Shown here piece after piece: positions 45,076-53,748 of a stretch of DNA of 64,000 bases (within the stretch, counting starts at the first letter, position 1; every line of letters begins with the position of its first letter). This DNA is from a bacterium. Lineage in GTDB: Bacteria; Patescibacteria; Microgenomatia; Levybacterales; UBA12049. The translations under genes were made by a program, and so were the position numbers. Where the stretch lies: contig JAJYDJ010000002.1 of assembly GCA_021777565.1 (NCBI GenBank), positions 1-64,000 on the forward strand, given 5' to 3'. The notes under the pieces are model-generated. The model saw only the letters and a list, made by a program, of their open reading frames with translations, had not been told where the DNA came from and made no database searches.

Positions 45076-46127
45076 CAGGAGATTAATTTCAAGCTAATTT
45101 CAACAAGCCGGTTGGCATATCCCCATTCATTGTCATACCAGGCAATGACCTTGGCCAGATTGCCCTGAACAACTTGGGTCAGAGAAAGATCAACGATCGA
45201 GGAGTGCTCATCACCAATAACATCTGATGAGACAATTGGGTCAGTTGTTACTCGGATGGTATTATCAAAGATGGGATTTGCCGCTGCTTTGGTGAGCACG
45301 TCATTGATCTCTTCAACAGTGGTGTCTCTTTTCAGAACAAAGGTGAAGTCAGAGAGTGATCCGACTGAGACAGGAACGCGGATTGAGAGTCCGTCAAACT
45401 TTCCAGCAAGATGTGGCACTGCTTTGGTTGCTGCAACCGTGGCACCAGTAGTGGTTGGGACAATGTTTTGTGCGGCAGCTCGAGCACGTCTCGGGTCATG
45501 ATGTCCTCCATCTTGCAGCTCCTGGTCTGAGGTGTAGGCGTGAATTGTTGTCATCATGGCCTTCTCTACCCCAAAGGTATCATCCATAATTTTAGCAATA
45601 GCTGAAATACAGTTGGTCGTACAGGATGCATCACTGATAATTGATTGACCGGCATACGTATCATCATTTACTCCAATGACAAAGGTTGGCGTATCATCTT
45701 TGGCTGGCGCTGAGATAGCCACCTTTTTCGCTCCTGCATTCAAATGTGCTTGAGAAAGCTCTGCAGTAAGGAAATGCCCTGTACACTCGAGTACGACATC
45801 AACATCCAAATCTTTCCAGGGAAGCTTAGAGGCATCTTTCTGTGAGAAAACAGGGATTTGAGTCCCATCAACAATCAATTCACCCAGGAAATCTTCACGC
45901 GTGGCGAAGGGGCTGTTGGCCAGTGCCTCCTTGGCCACGACAGAAATTGCATTTTTCAATGGTCGATAATTAGTATCGTACTGCAATAAATGCGCCCACC
46001 CTTGCAGATCGGCGCCACTGCCAGTATTAATAGCAACGACCTGAGCGACATCAGTATGCTTTAAGATAAGAACACGGTGCGCTACTCTTCCAATACGCCC
46101 ATATCCATTGATTGCAAGTCGCTTCAT
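45075..46127 (-). CDS. gap: Glyceraldehyde-3-phosphate dehydrogenase
   Basis: The 350-residue protein has the NAD fold start INGYGRIGRVAHR, the catalytic Cys169 in SDASCTTNCISAIAK, and the C-terminal WYDNEWGYANRLVE. It oxidises glyceraldehyde-3-phosphate in glycolysis. The promoter TTGCAC-17-TATACT with ATG exactly 6 nt downstream sets the start at 46127 and makes this mRNA leaderless. gmk follows and is coupled. Confidence 0.95.
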   Translation of the reverse strand: MKRLAINGYGRIGRVAHRVLILKHTDVAQVVAINTGSGADLQGWAHLLQYDTNYRPLKNAISVVAKEALANSPFATREDFLGELIVDGTQIPVFSQKDASKLPWKDLDVDVVLECTGHFLTAELSQAHLNAGAKKVAISAPAKDDTPTFVIGVNDDTYAGQSIISDASCTTNCISAIAKIMDDTFGVEKAMMTTIHAYTSDQELQDGGHHDPRRARAAAQNIVPTTTGATVAATKAVPHLAGKFDGLSIRVPVSVGSLSDFTFVLKRDTTVEEINDVLTKAAANPIFDNTIRVTTDPIVSSDVIGDEHSSIVDLSLTQVVQGNLAKVIAWYDNEWGYANRLVEISLKLIS

Positions 46128-46133
46128 AGTTCT

Positions 46134-46162
46134 AGTATATGTTCTTTTACTTTTTGGTGCAA
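46134..46162 (-). promoter_or_regulatory. Leaderless promoter of gap
   Basis: TTGCAC (46162-46157), 17-nt spacer, TATACT (46139-46134), then six bases to ATG 46127. It lies wholly in the 35 nt between the CvpA-CAP stop and gap. Confidence 0.75.
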
Positions 46163-47170
46163 TTAGTTGGTAAACTCTTGCACAAACATCTCGCCATACC
46201 ATCCTGCCTCTATTACTCCTACGCCGATTTTATGAAATTTGTCTGAAAGGATATTGGCCCGGTGTCCTGGAGAGTGCATCAGCCCATTCATGGCCAAAGC
46301 AACTGATTGAGAGAATGCCAAATTTTCTCCTGCATCGGTATACACAATCCCCGCAGCACTCATACGATCAAACGGCGTTTCCCCTTCAGGCGTATTGTGG
46401 GCAAAGTATCCTCTGGAGAGCATATCTGATCCATGAGCACGGGCAACAGAAGTCAACGTCATGTCAAGGGTCAAAGGCTCAAGCCCATTCTTTTGTCGCT
46501 CTGCATTCACAGCCAAAAACATTTCTTGTTCTGCTTGTGTATCAGTGGGTGCATTTGCTACCGTAAATCCAAGTTGAGTGGCACTTTGATCTTGGGGATC
46601 GATCGTAAAGAACGTCATCAAGTCTGTTGGTGGCTTACCAAAGACTTGAGAGACTGTCCCTTCCAGTCCCTGTGCGTTCTGCAAGAGGTACTGGGTAACG
46701 TGGGATTTCTGCAATGCCTGTTTAAACGTGGGGCTAATAGGCAGAACACTGATCGCAGTCAATACACTCATCAAGAGTATGCCACCAGTCAATACGCCAA
46801 AGGCCATCCCCAAGACTTGGTTTACCAGATGGAGCGAGCGAGGCACCATTGTTTGAAGTTTACCAAGTGGTATTCCTAAACTGTGACGAACCAGCCGAAT
46901 AAGTCCCTCTACCATAAGTGCAATCGCAAGAAACGAGAGTGGGAGGGCTAATTCCTTGATCATCCCTGTTTTCTCCATAAGGTCGCCAAGTGGTTTATAT
47001 AACATGAACCCCAGAGTCAATGCGGCAAGAAACGAGAAGCTATCTAGAAGACTGTTCACTATACCCACTGTAAAACCCTCAAATGCGTAAAAGAGAAGTA
47101 CCAAAACCAAAACCACATCCACATACGAAATTCCTTGAATCGTCTGTTGAAGTGCCAAGATGTATTCCAT
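46163..47170 (-). CDS. Fusion of a CvpA-type membrane domain and a CAP/SCP extracellular domain
   Basis: The 335-residue protein begins with four CvpA-like helices (about 8-160; YVDVVLVLVLLFYAFEGFTVGIVNSLLDSFSFLAALTLGF). A linker is followed by a CAP domain (about 220-335) with EMFLAVNAERQKNGLEPL, ARAHGSDMLSRGYFAH, GENLAFS and SPGHRANILSDKFHKIGVGV. CvpA proteins are linked to envelope processes, and CAP domains act outside the cell. The start is ATG 47170, 10 nt after TATACT. Confidence 0.85.
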   Translation of the reverse strand: MEYILALQQTIQGISYVDVVLVLVLLFYAFEGFTVGIVNSLLDSFSFLAALTLGFMLYKPLGDLMEKTGMIKELALPLSFLAIALMVEGLIRLVRHSLGIPLGKLQTMVPRSLHLVNQVLGMAFGVLTGGILLMSVLTAISVLPISPTFKQALQKSHVTQYLLQNAQGLEGTVSQVFGKPPTDLMTFFTIDPQDQSATQLGFTVANAPTDTQAEQEMFLAVNAERQKNGLEPLTLDMTLTSVARAHGSDMLSRGYFAHNTPEGETPFDRMSAAGIVYTDAGENLAFSQSVALAMNGLMHSPGHRANILSDKFHKIGVGVIEAGWYGEMFVQEFTN

Positions 47171-47233
47171 ATATATAGAGAGTATACCATGCAGAAAGTC
47201 GCCAACAGAATTTTTTTTTGTTATCATAAGAAT

Positions 47234-49417
47234 ATGCCCAAGTTAAAAGACAAACTTAACCCCCTGGCCATCCTACATTTAGAAAGATATTCCACCAAGA
47301 CAAAAGTGCTTGCTTTGATTGGTATTTGTGTTCTCCTGACAGTTCTTCTCTTTGTTTTTTTACTTCGTGATCTTCCCTCCCCAACCAAACTCGCAGGCTC
47401 CAATCAACCACAATCAACCAATATTTATGATCGTAATGGCACACTCCTCTATTCTTTTTATGAAGGACGCGACCAAACATACATCCCGCTGAGCCAAATT
47501 CCTAAAATTGCCCAGGAAGCAACAATTTCTATTGAAGATCGCGAGTTTTATCACCATGGAGCTATTGATATCAGAGGGATAGGACGTGCTATTGTCTCTA
47601 TCATCTTGCATCACCGTATTGAGGGTGGATCAACGATCACCCAACAGCTGGTCAAAAACTCACTCCTCTCCTCAGAGCAGACAATCACTCGAAAAGTCAA
47701 AGAAGCGATTCTTTCTTTCGCCACAGAGATTCTCTATCCAAAAGATAAAATTCTTGAACTGTACCTCAATGAGATCCCCTATGGTGGCACCGTCTATGGT
47801 ATCGAGGCTGCTTCAGAAACATTCTTTGGGAAACATGCCAAGGACTTAACCCTGGCTCAGGCAGCACTTTTGGCTGGACTGCCTGAATCACCAACCCAAC
47901 TTTCTCCGTTTGGTGCGCATCCTGAACTTGCCAAACAGAGACAACTGCTAGTTTTGCAGGCCATGCAGGAAGAAGGATACATCACCAAAGCCCAACAAGC
48001 CTCAGCTGCTGCAGAGCCGCTGCAGTATAAGGATATTTCCAAAGCAATTCAGGCACCTCACTTTGTGTTCTACGTCAAAGATTATCTTGACAATAAATAT
48101 GGTGAAAAGATGGTTGAGCAAGGAGGGTTAAACGTTACTACCTCACTTGATTTGAATATTCAGGATTTTGCTCAAACAACCGTTGCCTCAGAAATCGCCA
48201 AGCTCAAAGGGTACCACGTAACCAATGGTGCCGCCTTGGTGACCAGACCAGGTACAGGCGAAGTTCTGGCTATGGTTGGGTCAAAGGATTATTTCGATCA
48301 AGACATTGATGGGAATGTTAATCTTACTACCTCCAGGCGCCAACCAGGTTCTTCTATCAAACCAATTAATTATGCCGTTGGGCTTATGAAGGGATATACT
48401 GCGGCAACCCCATTTGTAGACGAACCTATTTGCTTCCCTGGTGGACCTGATGGCAAACAGTACTGTCCTATGAACTATGACTTTGGGTGGCACGGCGTGC
48501 AACCAATGCGCTATGCACTGGGCAACTCATTTAACATCCCTGCTGTTAAAATGCTTGAGCTTAACGGGATTGATTCTATGCTGGCAACCGCTTCCGCAAT
48601 GGGTATCACCACACTCACTGATGCTAACAGATATGGCCTCGCACTTACCCTTGGATCAGGAGAAGTCATGATGACTGACATGAATACTGCCTATGGCGTT
48701 TTTGCCAATTCCGGCTATCGTATTGATCTGCATCCTGTCCTTAAGATTACTGACAGAAATGGGAAAGTGCTTGAGTCCTACACTCCCCCACCAAGTCCCA
48801 TTTTTGGCAAACAAGTACTCCCATCAGGTGTGACCTTTATTATATCCAGCATGCTTTCTGATAATGGCGCGCGTCTTATCGACTTTGGCTCCAACTCTTC
48901 TCTGGTAGTTAAAGGGCACACGGTCGCGGCCAAAACCGGAACTACTAATGACTTTAAAGATAACTGGACATTTGGCTACACCAAAGACTTTGTCGTAGGA
49001 ACGTGGGTTGGTAACAATGATGACACGCCGATGGGAAGCATTGCCTCAGGTATCACGGGTGCCGCACCAATTTGGAATAAGATCTTCACCTACCTTCTGC
49101 AGGACAAGCCGAATGAACCATTCGTGCAACCACCAAGCGTGATCCAGAAATCTATTTGTGCGCTGTCTGGGCTTTTGCCTGACCCAGCAAATCCATGCCA
49201 GACAAGATTTGAATATTTCATCAAGGGCACAGAGCCAACAAAGATCGAACAACTTAAGCAAAATGTTGCTATTGATACCACAACCAACGATTTGGCAAAA
49301 CCAGGACAGACGGTCAATGTACAAATGAAGGATGAGTCAGTACTCACTGACCCAACAGGTGATAAATATTGCTTAAGTTGCCCACATCCAACACCAAGTC
49401 CAACTCCTGGACAATAA
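47234..49417 (+). CDS. Class A penicillin-binding protein (1A-type)
   Basis: The 727-residue protein has one N-terminal membrane helix, a GT51 glycosyltransferase domain (about 90-255) with EDREFYHHGAIDIRG and GGSTITQQLVKN, and a transpeptidase domain with RQPGSSIK (SxxK, about 373), NSFN (SxN) and AAKTGTT (KTG, about 567). It polymerises and cross-links peptidoglycan outside the membrane. TATCAT 6 nt before ATG 47234 supports that start. The tail is Pro/Thr-rich. A paralogue follows directly. Confidence 0.93.
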   Translation: MPKLKDKLNPLAILHLERYSTKTKVLALIGICVLLTVLLFVFLLRDLPSPTKLAGSNQPQSTNIYDRNGTLLYSFYEGRDQTYIPLSQIPKIAQEATISIEDREFYHHGAIDIRGIGRAIVSIILHHRIEGGSTITQQLVKNSLLSSEQTITRKVKEAILSFATEILYPKDKILELYLNEIPYGGTVYGIEAASETFFGKHAKDLTLAQAALLAGLPESPTQLSPFGAHPELAKQRQLLVLQAMQEEGYITKAQQASAAAEPLQYKDISKAIQAPHFVFYVKDYLDNKYGEKMVEQGGLNVTTSLDLNIQDFAQTTVASEIAKLKGYHVTNGAALVTRPGTGEVLAMVGSKDYFDQDIDGNVNLTTSRRQPGSSIKPINYAVGLMKGYTAATPFVDEPICFPGGPDGKQYCPMNYDFGWHGVQPMRYALGNSFNIPAVKMLELNGIDSMLATASAMGITTLTDANRYGLALTLGSGEVMMTDMNTAYGVFANSGYRIDLHPVLKITDRNGKVLESYTPPPSPIFGKQVLPSGVTFIISSMLSDNGARLIDFGSNSSLVVKGHTVAAKTGTTNDFKDNWTFGYTKDFVVGTWVGNNDDTPMGSIASGITGAAPIWNKIFTYLLQDKPNEPFVQPPSVIQKSICALSGLLPDPANPCQTRFEYFIKGTEPTKIEQLKQNVAIDTTTNDLAKPGQTVNVQMKDESVLTDPTGDKYCLSCPHPTPSPTPGQ

Positions 49418-49493
49418 TAGTCATTTGATATCTTTTATAATCTCTTCCCTGTTTCGTATAATACAGTGACTGCTCTCATAGGTGTACGTTTTT

Positions 49494-51626
49494 ATGGGGC
49501 AATTCCAGTCACTATTTCTTACTATTGCAAATGTTTTTATCGTCATCGGGGATGTCGTGCTCACATTACTTTCATACCTTCTGCATGGTATCCAGTATGC
49601 CCTCTTTCCCCTATGGAAGTTCTTGACAAAACCCAAACACAGGAAGCATGGCAGAAAAAAAATAATTTCTTTTTGGAATAAATTGAGATATTTTTCATTT
49701 GGTCTTTTTGTTGCAATTGTTTTTATTTGTATCCCATTTATTGCAATTACCTTTTTGACAACACTCCCTAACCCTGTCCAATTAAAATTAAATTTAGCTC
49801 CTCAAACGACCAATATTTACGACCGACACGGGACACTTCTGTACCAAATTTATGCTGACCAAAACCGGGTAAATATTCCTCTTTCCCAAATACCAAAGTC
49901 ACTACAACAGGCCACCATCGCAATCGAAGATAAGACGTTCTATAACAATCCAGGCTTTGATCCTGTGGCCATACTGAGAGCGTTTATCAATGATTTGCAG
50001 GGCAAACACCTGCAGGGAGCCTCCACTATCACCCAGCAACTTATCAAATCTGCTCTTCTGACCCCAGAGAGAAGTATTGCTCGAAAGATCGAAGAGGTAG
50101 TGCTCGCATCGTGGGCAGAACGACTTTATAGCAAAGATCAAATTCTTGCCATGTATCTCAACCAGGTTCCCTATGGAGGTAGTGCCTGGGGGGTTGAATC
50201 CGCAGCAGAAACGTATTTTGGTAAACATGTGTGGGACCTTGATCTTGCTGAGTGTGCATTCCTGGCAGGCTTACCGCAAGCCCCCACCACATACTCACCA
50301 TTTGGAAGTACACCAAATGCCTGGAAAGAAAGACAGAAAGAAGTGCTTTCCCACATGGTCACAGAGCACTTTATTACTCAGAAGCAAGCAGACGGAGCAT
50401 CTGCAGAGGTGTTATCTTTTGTCAATCAACGCATACCATTGGCCGCGCCTCATTTTGTTTTTTACGTCAAAGATTTATTGGAGAGCTATTTAGGACAAGC
50501 GATCGTTGAAAAAGGTGGGTTGAATGTTGTTACCACACTGGATCTTCCACTTCAGCAACAGGTGCAGCAAATTGTTGCCACAGAAGTGCAAAATGACCAG
50601 TATCTTAACCTTACCAATGGCGCTGCCATGGTGGTAAACCCTCATACTGGAGAAATCCTTGCAATGGTTGGCTCACGCGGCTATAACAGTGCGCCAGATG
50701 GTAATGTAAATGTGACAACAGCCATCAGACAACCAGGATCCAGTATCAAAATCGTTACCTATGCCGCGGCTCTGGCACATGGTTTTACCGCCGCAACGAT
50801 CCTGAATGATGCACCCGTTGTCTATAACAACGGTAGTGAAATATACGCCCCCGTCAATTACGATGGGAAATTCCATGGCAATGTTCCACTTCGTATTGCA
50901 CTTGCCAATTCTTTTAACATTCCTGCAGTCAAAACACTGGATACCATCGGACTTCCTACCTTCGTGGCCCAGGGGCGTGCGATGGGACTCTCTCATCTCA
51001 AGGACGCTTCACAATACGGACTTTCAGCGACCCTCGGAGGCGTTGATACCACGATGGTTGACATGATGACTGCCTACACCACCCTTGCCAATACGGGCAA
51101 GAGAGTCCCTCTGACACCAATTATGAAAGTGACAGATCGTAATGGACAGGTACTCATGACGGCAAATCCCGGTGCACAACCCCAGGTTGTTGACCCAGGC
51201 ATTGCCTACATACTCACCTCTATCCTTTCTGACAATCAAGCACGATCTTGGGAGTTTGGAACTAATTCACCATTATTCATCCCTGGGCACACGGTCGCGG
51301 TCAAAACAGGAACGACTGATGATAAACGGGATAACTGGACCTTTGGATACACCCCATCCTTTGTCGCAGGAGTTTGGGTTGGGAATAATGATAATTCGCC
51401 TATGAGCCAGACTCTTGCTTCTGGGATCACGGGTGCCGCACCAATTTGGAACAAAATTATGACACTGCTGCTTGGAGATAGTCCTGATCAAACCTATCCA
51501 GTCCCATCGGATGTGATCAGTAAACCTTGTCTTGGCAAGACAGAATATTTCATTCAAGGAACAGAAAATAGTGTTAATTGCACTCCTCTTCCCACCTGGA
51601 CACCGACTCCAACACCAGTCAAATAA
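49494..51626 (+). CDS. Second class A penicillin-binding protein
   Basis: The 710-residue protein has two hydrophobic N-terminal regions (about 5-35 and 65-90), a GT51 domain (EDKTFYNNPGFDPVA, GASTITQQLIKS), and a transpeptidase domain with RQPGSSIK (about 416), NSFN and AVKTGTT (about 603). All catalytic motifs are kept. A GTG at 49482 is an alternative start. TATAAT at 49458-49463 gives it its own promoter 77 nt after its paralogue, so the two are a tandem duplication with separate control. Confidence 0.9.
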   Translation: MGQFQSLFLTIANVFIVIGDVVLTLLSYLLHGIQYALFPLWKFLTKPKHRKHGRKKIISFWNKLRYFSFGLFVAIVFICIPFIAITFLTTLPNPVQLKLNLAPQTTNIYDRHGTLLYQIYADQNRVNIPLSQIPKSLQQATIAIEDKTFYNNPGFDPVAILRAFINDLQGKHLQGASTITQQLIKSALLTPERSIARKIEEVVLASWAERLYSKDQILAMYLNQVPYGGSAWGVESAAETYFGKHVWDLDLAECAFLAGLPQAPTTYSPFGSTPNAWKERQKEVLSHMVTEHFITQKQADGASAEVLSFVNQRIPLAAPHFVFYVKDLLESYLGQAIVEKGGLNVVTTLDLPLQQQVQQIVATEVQNDQYLNLTNGAAMVVNPHTGEILAMVGSRGYNSAPDGNVNVTTAIRQPGSSIKIVTYAAALAHGFTAATILNDAPVVYNNGSEIYAPVNYDGKFHGNVPLRIALANSFNIPAVKTLDTIGLPTFVAQGRAMGLSHLKDASQYGLSATLGGVDTTMVDMMTAYTTLANTGKRVPLTPIMKVTDRNGQVLMTANPGAQPQVVDPGIAYILTSILSDNQARSWEFGTNSPLFIPGHTVAVKTGTTDDKRDNWTFGYTPSFVAGVWVGNNDNSPMSQTLASGITGAAPIWNKIMTLLLGDSPDQTYPVPSDVISKPCLGKTEYFIQGTENSVNCTPLPTWTPTPTPVK

Positions 51627-51629
51627 AGA

Positions 51630-52268
51630 CTACTGAAGCAACGCTTGAAGATCCTGATACGCCTTGTTCACATCGGATGCAGTAAAGAGTGCATGGGTCA
51701 CAACAAAATCGGTGGCGCCCGCTTCTTTTGCCTGAGGCAGGGTTTCACTATTGATGCCTCCATCGACTTCAATAGGCAGAAATGGCGTTTGTGAGCGAAG
51801 TGACCGAACTTTCTCAAGCATTTCTGGCATAAATTCTTGATTGGAATGCCCTGCTTTGACTGTCATTACAAATAAAAAATCCAAATCTTCAAAAGATACA
51901 TCCGTAAGCGCCGTAACAGGCGTTGGGGTATCAAGAGCAAGCCCTACCTGCCCATATTGTTCTGCTTTGGCAACAAAAGAAGCAATGTCCGGCATTTTCT
52001 CAACATGACCAATAAATTTTTTAAATCCATTCAGCGCAAAAGACTCTACATACTTTTCAGGATCCTCCACCATCAAGTGAACCTCTAAAAAATATTTCTG
52101 GGCATATGGTTTAAAGATCGTTGGATCAAGAACAGTCGTGTTGTCTGCAAATTTTCCATCTATAACATCTATGTGAATAGTTGTCGTCAGGTCCTTTACC
52201 AGTGCAATCTTTTTTTCAATTCCCAGGGCCTCGTGTTCTAGAATTCCGGGGATAATAGTGTAGTGCAT
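51630..52268 (-). CDS. rpe: Ribulose-phosphate 3-epimerase
   Basis: The 212-residue TIM barrel shows the family metal and phosphate sites: HIDVIDGKFADN, EVHLMVEDPEKY, TVKAGHSNQEF, EVDGGINSETL. It interconverts ribulose-5-P and xylulose-5-P. ATG 52268 follows the rpiB stop by one base. It converges on the PBP gene with a 3-nt gap. Confidence 0.9.
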   Translation of the reverse strand: MHYTIIPGILEHEALGIEKKIALVKDLTTTIHIDVIDGKFADNTTVLDPTIFKPYAQKYFLEVHLMVEDPEKYVESFALNGFKKFIGHVEKMPDIASFVAKAEQYGQVGLALDTPTPVTALTDVSFEDLDFLFVMTVKAGHSNQEFMPEMLEKVRSLRSQTPFLPIEVDGGINSETLPQAKEAGATDFVVTHALFTASDVNKAYQDLQALLQ

Positions 52269-52269
52269 A

Positions 52270-52707
52270 TTAGACTGTTTCCATTTTTTCGACTCTTCTT
52301 TCATGTCTTTCACTTTGAACATAATTAGTGTTCAGAAATATATCTACGAGTTGTTTTGCCAATTCTTCTGATATAACATCAGATGCCAATGCGAGGACAT
52401 TTAAGTCATCGTCTTCACGCGCTTCCTTCACTTGTGTCTCGTCAAACCCGATAGCCGCTCGAATCCCTTTTACCTTGTTTGCGACGATGTCTACCCCTAC
52501 TCCACTGCCGCAAATAACGATCCCTTTCCCATCCTCTTTCTCTGCCACATTGGTCGCAACCGCATGTGCATACTCTGGGAAGTCATCACCAGGATTATGC
52601 TCATACGCTCCACAATCTACCACGGTGTACCCCTGCTCATTCAGCCATGCACGAAGTTGCTCTTTGAGGACAAACCCCCGATGATCGGCACCAATAAAAA
52701 CGGTCAC
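52270..52707 (-). CDS. rpiB: Ribose-5-phosphate isomerase B
   Basis: The 145-residue protein starts (GTG) TVFIGADHRGFVLKEQL and has the active-site segment GIVICGSGVGVDIVANKVKGIRAAIGFD; Cys and neighbouring Gly residues match RpiB. The GTG overlaps the stop of the upstream kinase (GTGA), showing coupling. A weak AAAGGAA site lies upstream. Confidence 0.9.
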   Translation of the reverse strand: MTVFIGADHRGFVLKEQLRAWLNEQGYTVVDCGAYEHNPGDDFPEYAHAVATNVAEKEDGKGIVICGSGVGVDIVANKVKGIRAAIGFDETQVKEAREDDDLNVLALASDVISEELAKQLVDIFLNTNYVQSERHERRVEKMETV

Positions 52708-53660
52708 GCGATATTCCTTTCCCTTAGACTCATTTCCAATTGGGATGGATCCATGAGTCCTTGTTGTCCACCGCCATGAGCGATGACAGATGCGGCATTT
52801 GCACTCCCCCATAGCAGTGCCTCTTGAAGTGTTTTCCCTTGAATATACGCTGCCGTAAATCCACTGGAGAATGCATCCCCTGCACCGGTTTTTTCAACAA
52901 ATGATGTTGGCAGACTTTCCTGGAAGAAATACTGACCGCTATCATCCCTAACGGTCGCACCTTTTTCCCCTTGCGTTACGACGACAATGCGTGGACCCTT
53001 TGCATGAAGCTCATCCATGATTGCATGCAGATCGCTATCTACCCCTTTGCCGACAAGGCCAGCTGCCTCTTCATTGTTTACCAGGAGTACTTCAGTCTTG
53101 GCAAGAACAGGCAACAATGCTTCCAAACCGGCATGTAGCTGCATACTTCCCGGGTTAAAAATAATTTTTGCGTGTGTTTGGTCACTGTGAGTAAGTACCC
53201 GCGTATACAACTCTTGCCAGGTATTGCCAACTGAAGCCAGATATACCCACGGTGCAGTAACATCATCAATTGGGAGATTATGTTCACGAACTTCTTGGTG
53301 AACGAATTCCGTTCGCTCTCCTGTCATGTCCAAGACGACGGCAAAAGAAGCCTTAGCTCCAGGAGTAATCACCACATGACTACAATCAATGTTTTCTTTC
53401 TTCAACATATCAAGTGCGCTGTTACTCAATGCATCATCCCCAGTCTCCGCCGTAAGAACAGGAGTGACACCGAGCCGGGAAAGTCCAATGGTTACATTGA
53501 CGGCACACCCGCCCAAATGGATATCTGTTTGGGGAATTGCAATCTTTGAGCCAAGAGGAATGGTTATTGCATTGGATACTGAAACTATTTCAGGATTCTT
53601 TTCTGCATGAAGGAACATGTCCAGCATGATATTTCCTACACAAAGCACCTGTGGTTGCAT
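52704..53660 (-). CDS. PfkB-family sugar kinase (ribokinase-like)
   Basis: The 318-residue protein has the PfkB N-terminal signature (GGCAVNVTIGLSRLGV) and the ATP-site signature EKTGAGDAFSSGFTAA with the catalytic Asp. Operon mates rpiB and rpe suggest a pentose or a related sugar as substrate, e.g. feeding ribose into the pentose phosphate pathway. Leaderless promoter TTGAAA-17-TAGCAT-6-ATG. Confidence 0.88.
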   Translation of the reverse strand: MQPQVLCVGNIMLDMFLHAEKNPEIVSVSNAITIPLGSKIAIPQTDIHLGGCAVNVTIGLSRLGVTPVLTAETGDDALSNSALDMLKKENIDCSHVVITPGAKASFAVVLDMTGERTEFVHQEVREHNLPIDDVTAPWVYLASVGNTWQELYTRVLTHSDQTHAKIIFNPGSMQLHAGLEALLPVLAKTEVLLVNNEEAAGLVGKGVDSDLHAIMDELHAKGPRIVVVTQGEKGATVRDDSGQYFFQESLPTSFVEKTGAGDAFSSGFTAAYIQGKTLQEALLWGSANAASVIAHGGGQQGLMDPSQLEMSLRERNIA

Positions 53661-53666
53661 ACATTC

Positions 53667-53695
53667 ATGCTAGTAGAAATCGCTCATCATTTCAA
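53667..53695 (-). promoter_or_regulatory. Leaderless promoter of the pfkB-rpiB-rpe operon
   Basis: TTGAAA (53695-53690), 17-nt spacer, TAGCAT (53672-53667), and exactly six bases before ATG 53660. Confidence 0.7.
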
Positions 53696-53748
53696 GTTAA
53701 TCTCTGGGCTGTATTTTCAGTACTTCGTGTTACAATAAAAGTACTTCT

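Noticed and set aside
51626..51630. A missing terminator-containing spacer between PBP and rpe
   Set aside because: The genes converge with a 3-nt gap; compact tail-to-tail ends also occur at 23602-23630 and 58509-58515, so this is normal here.
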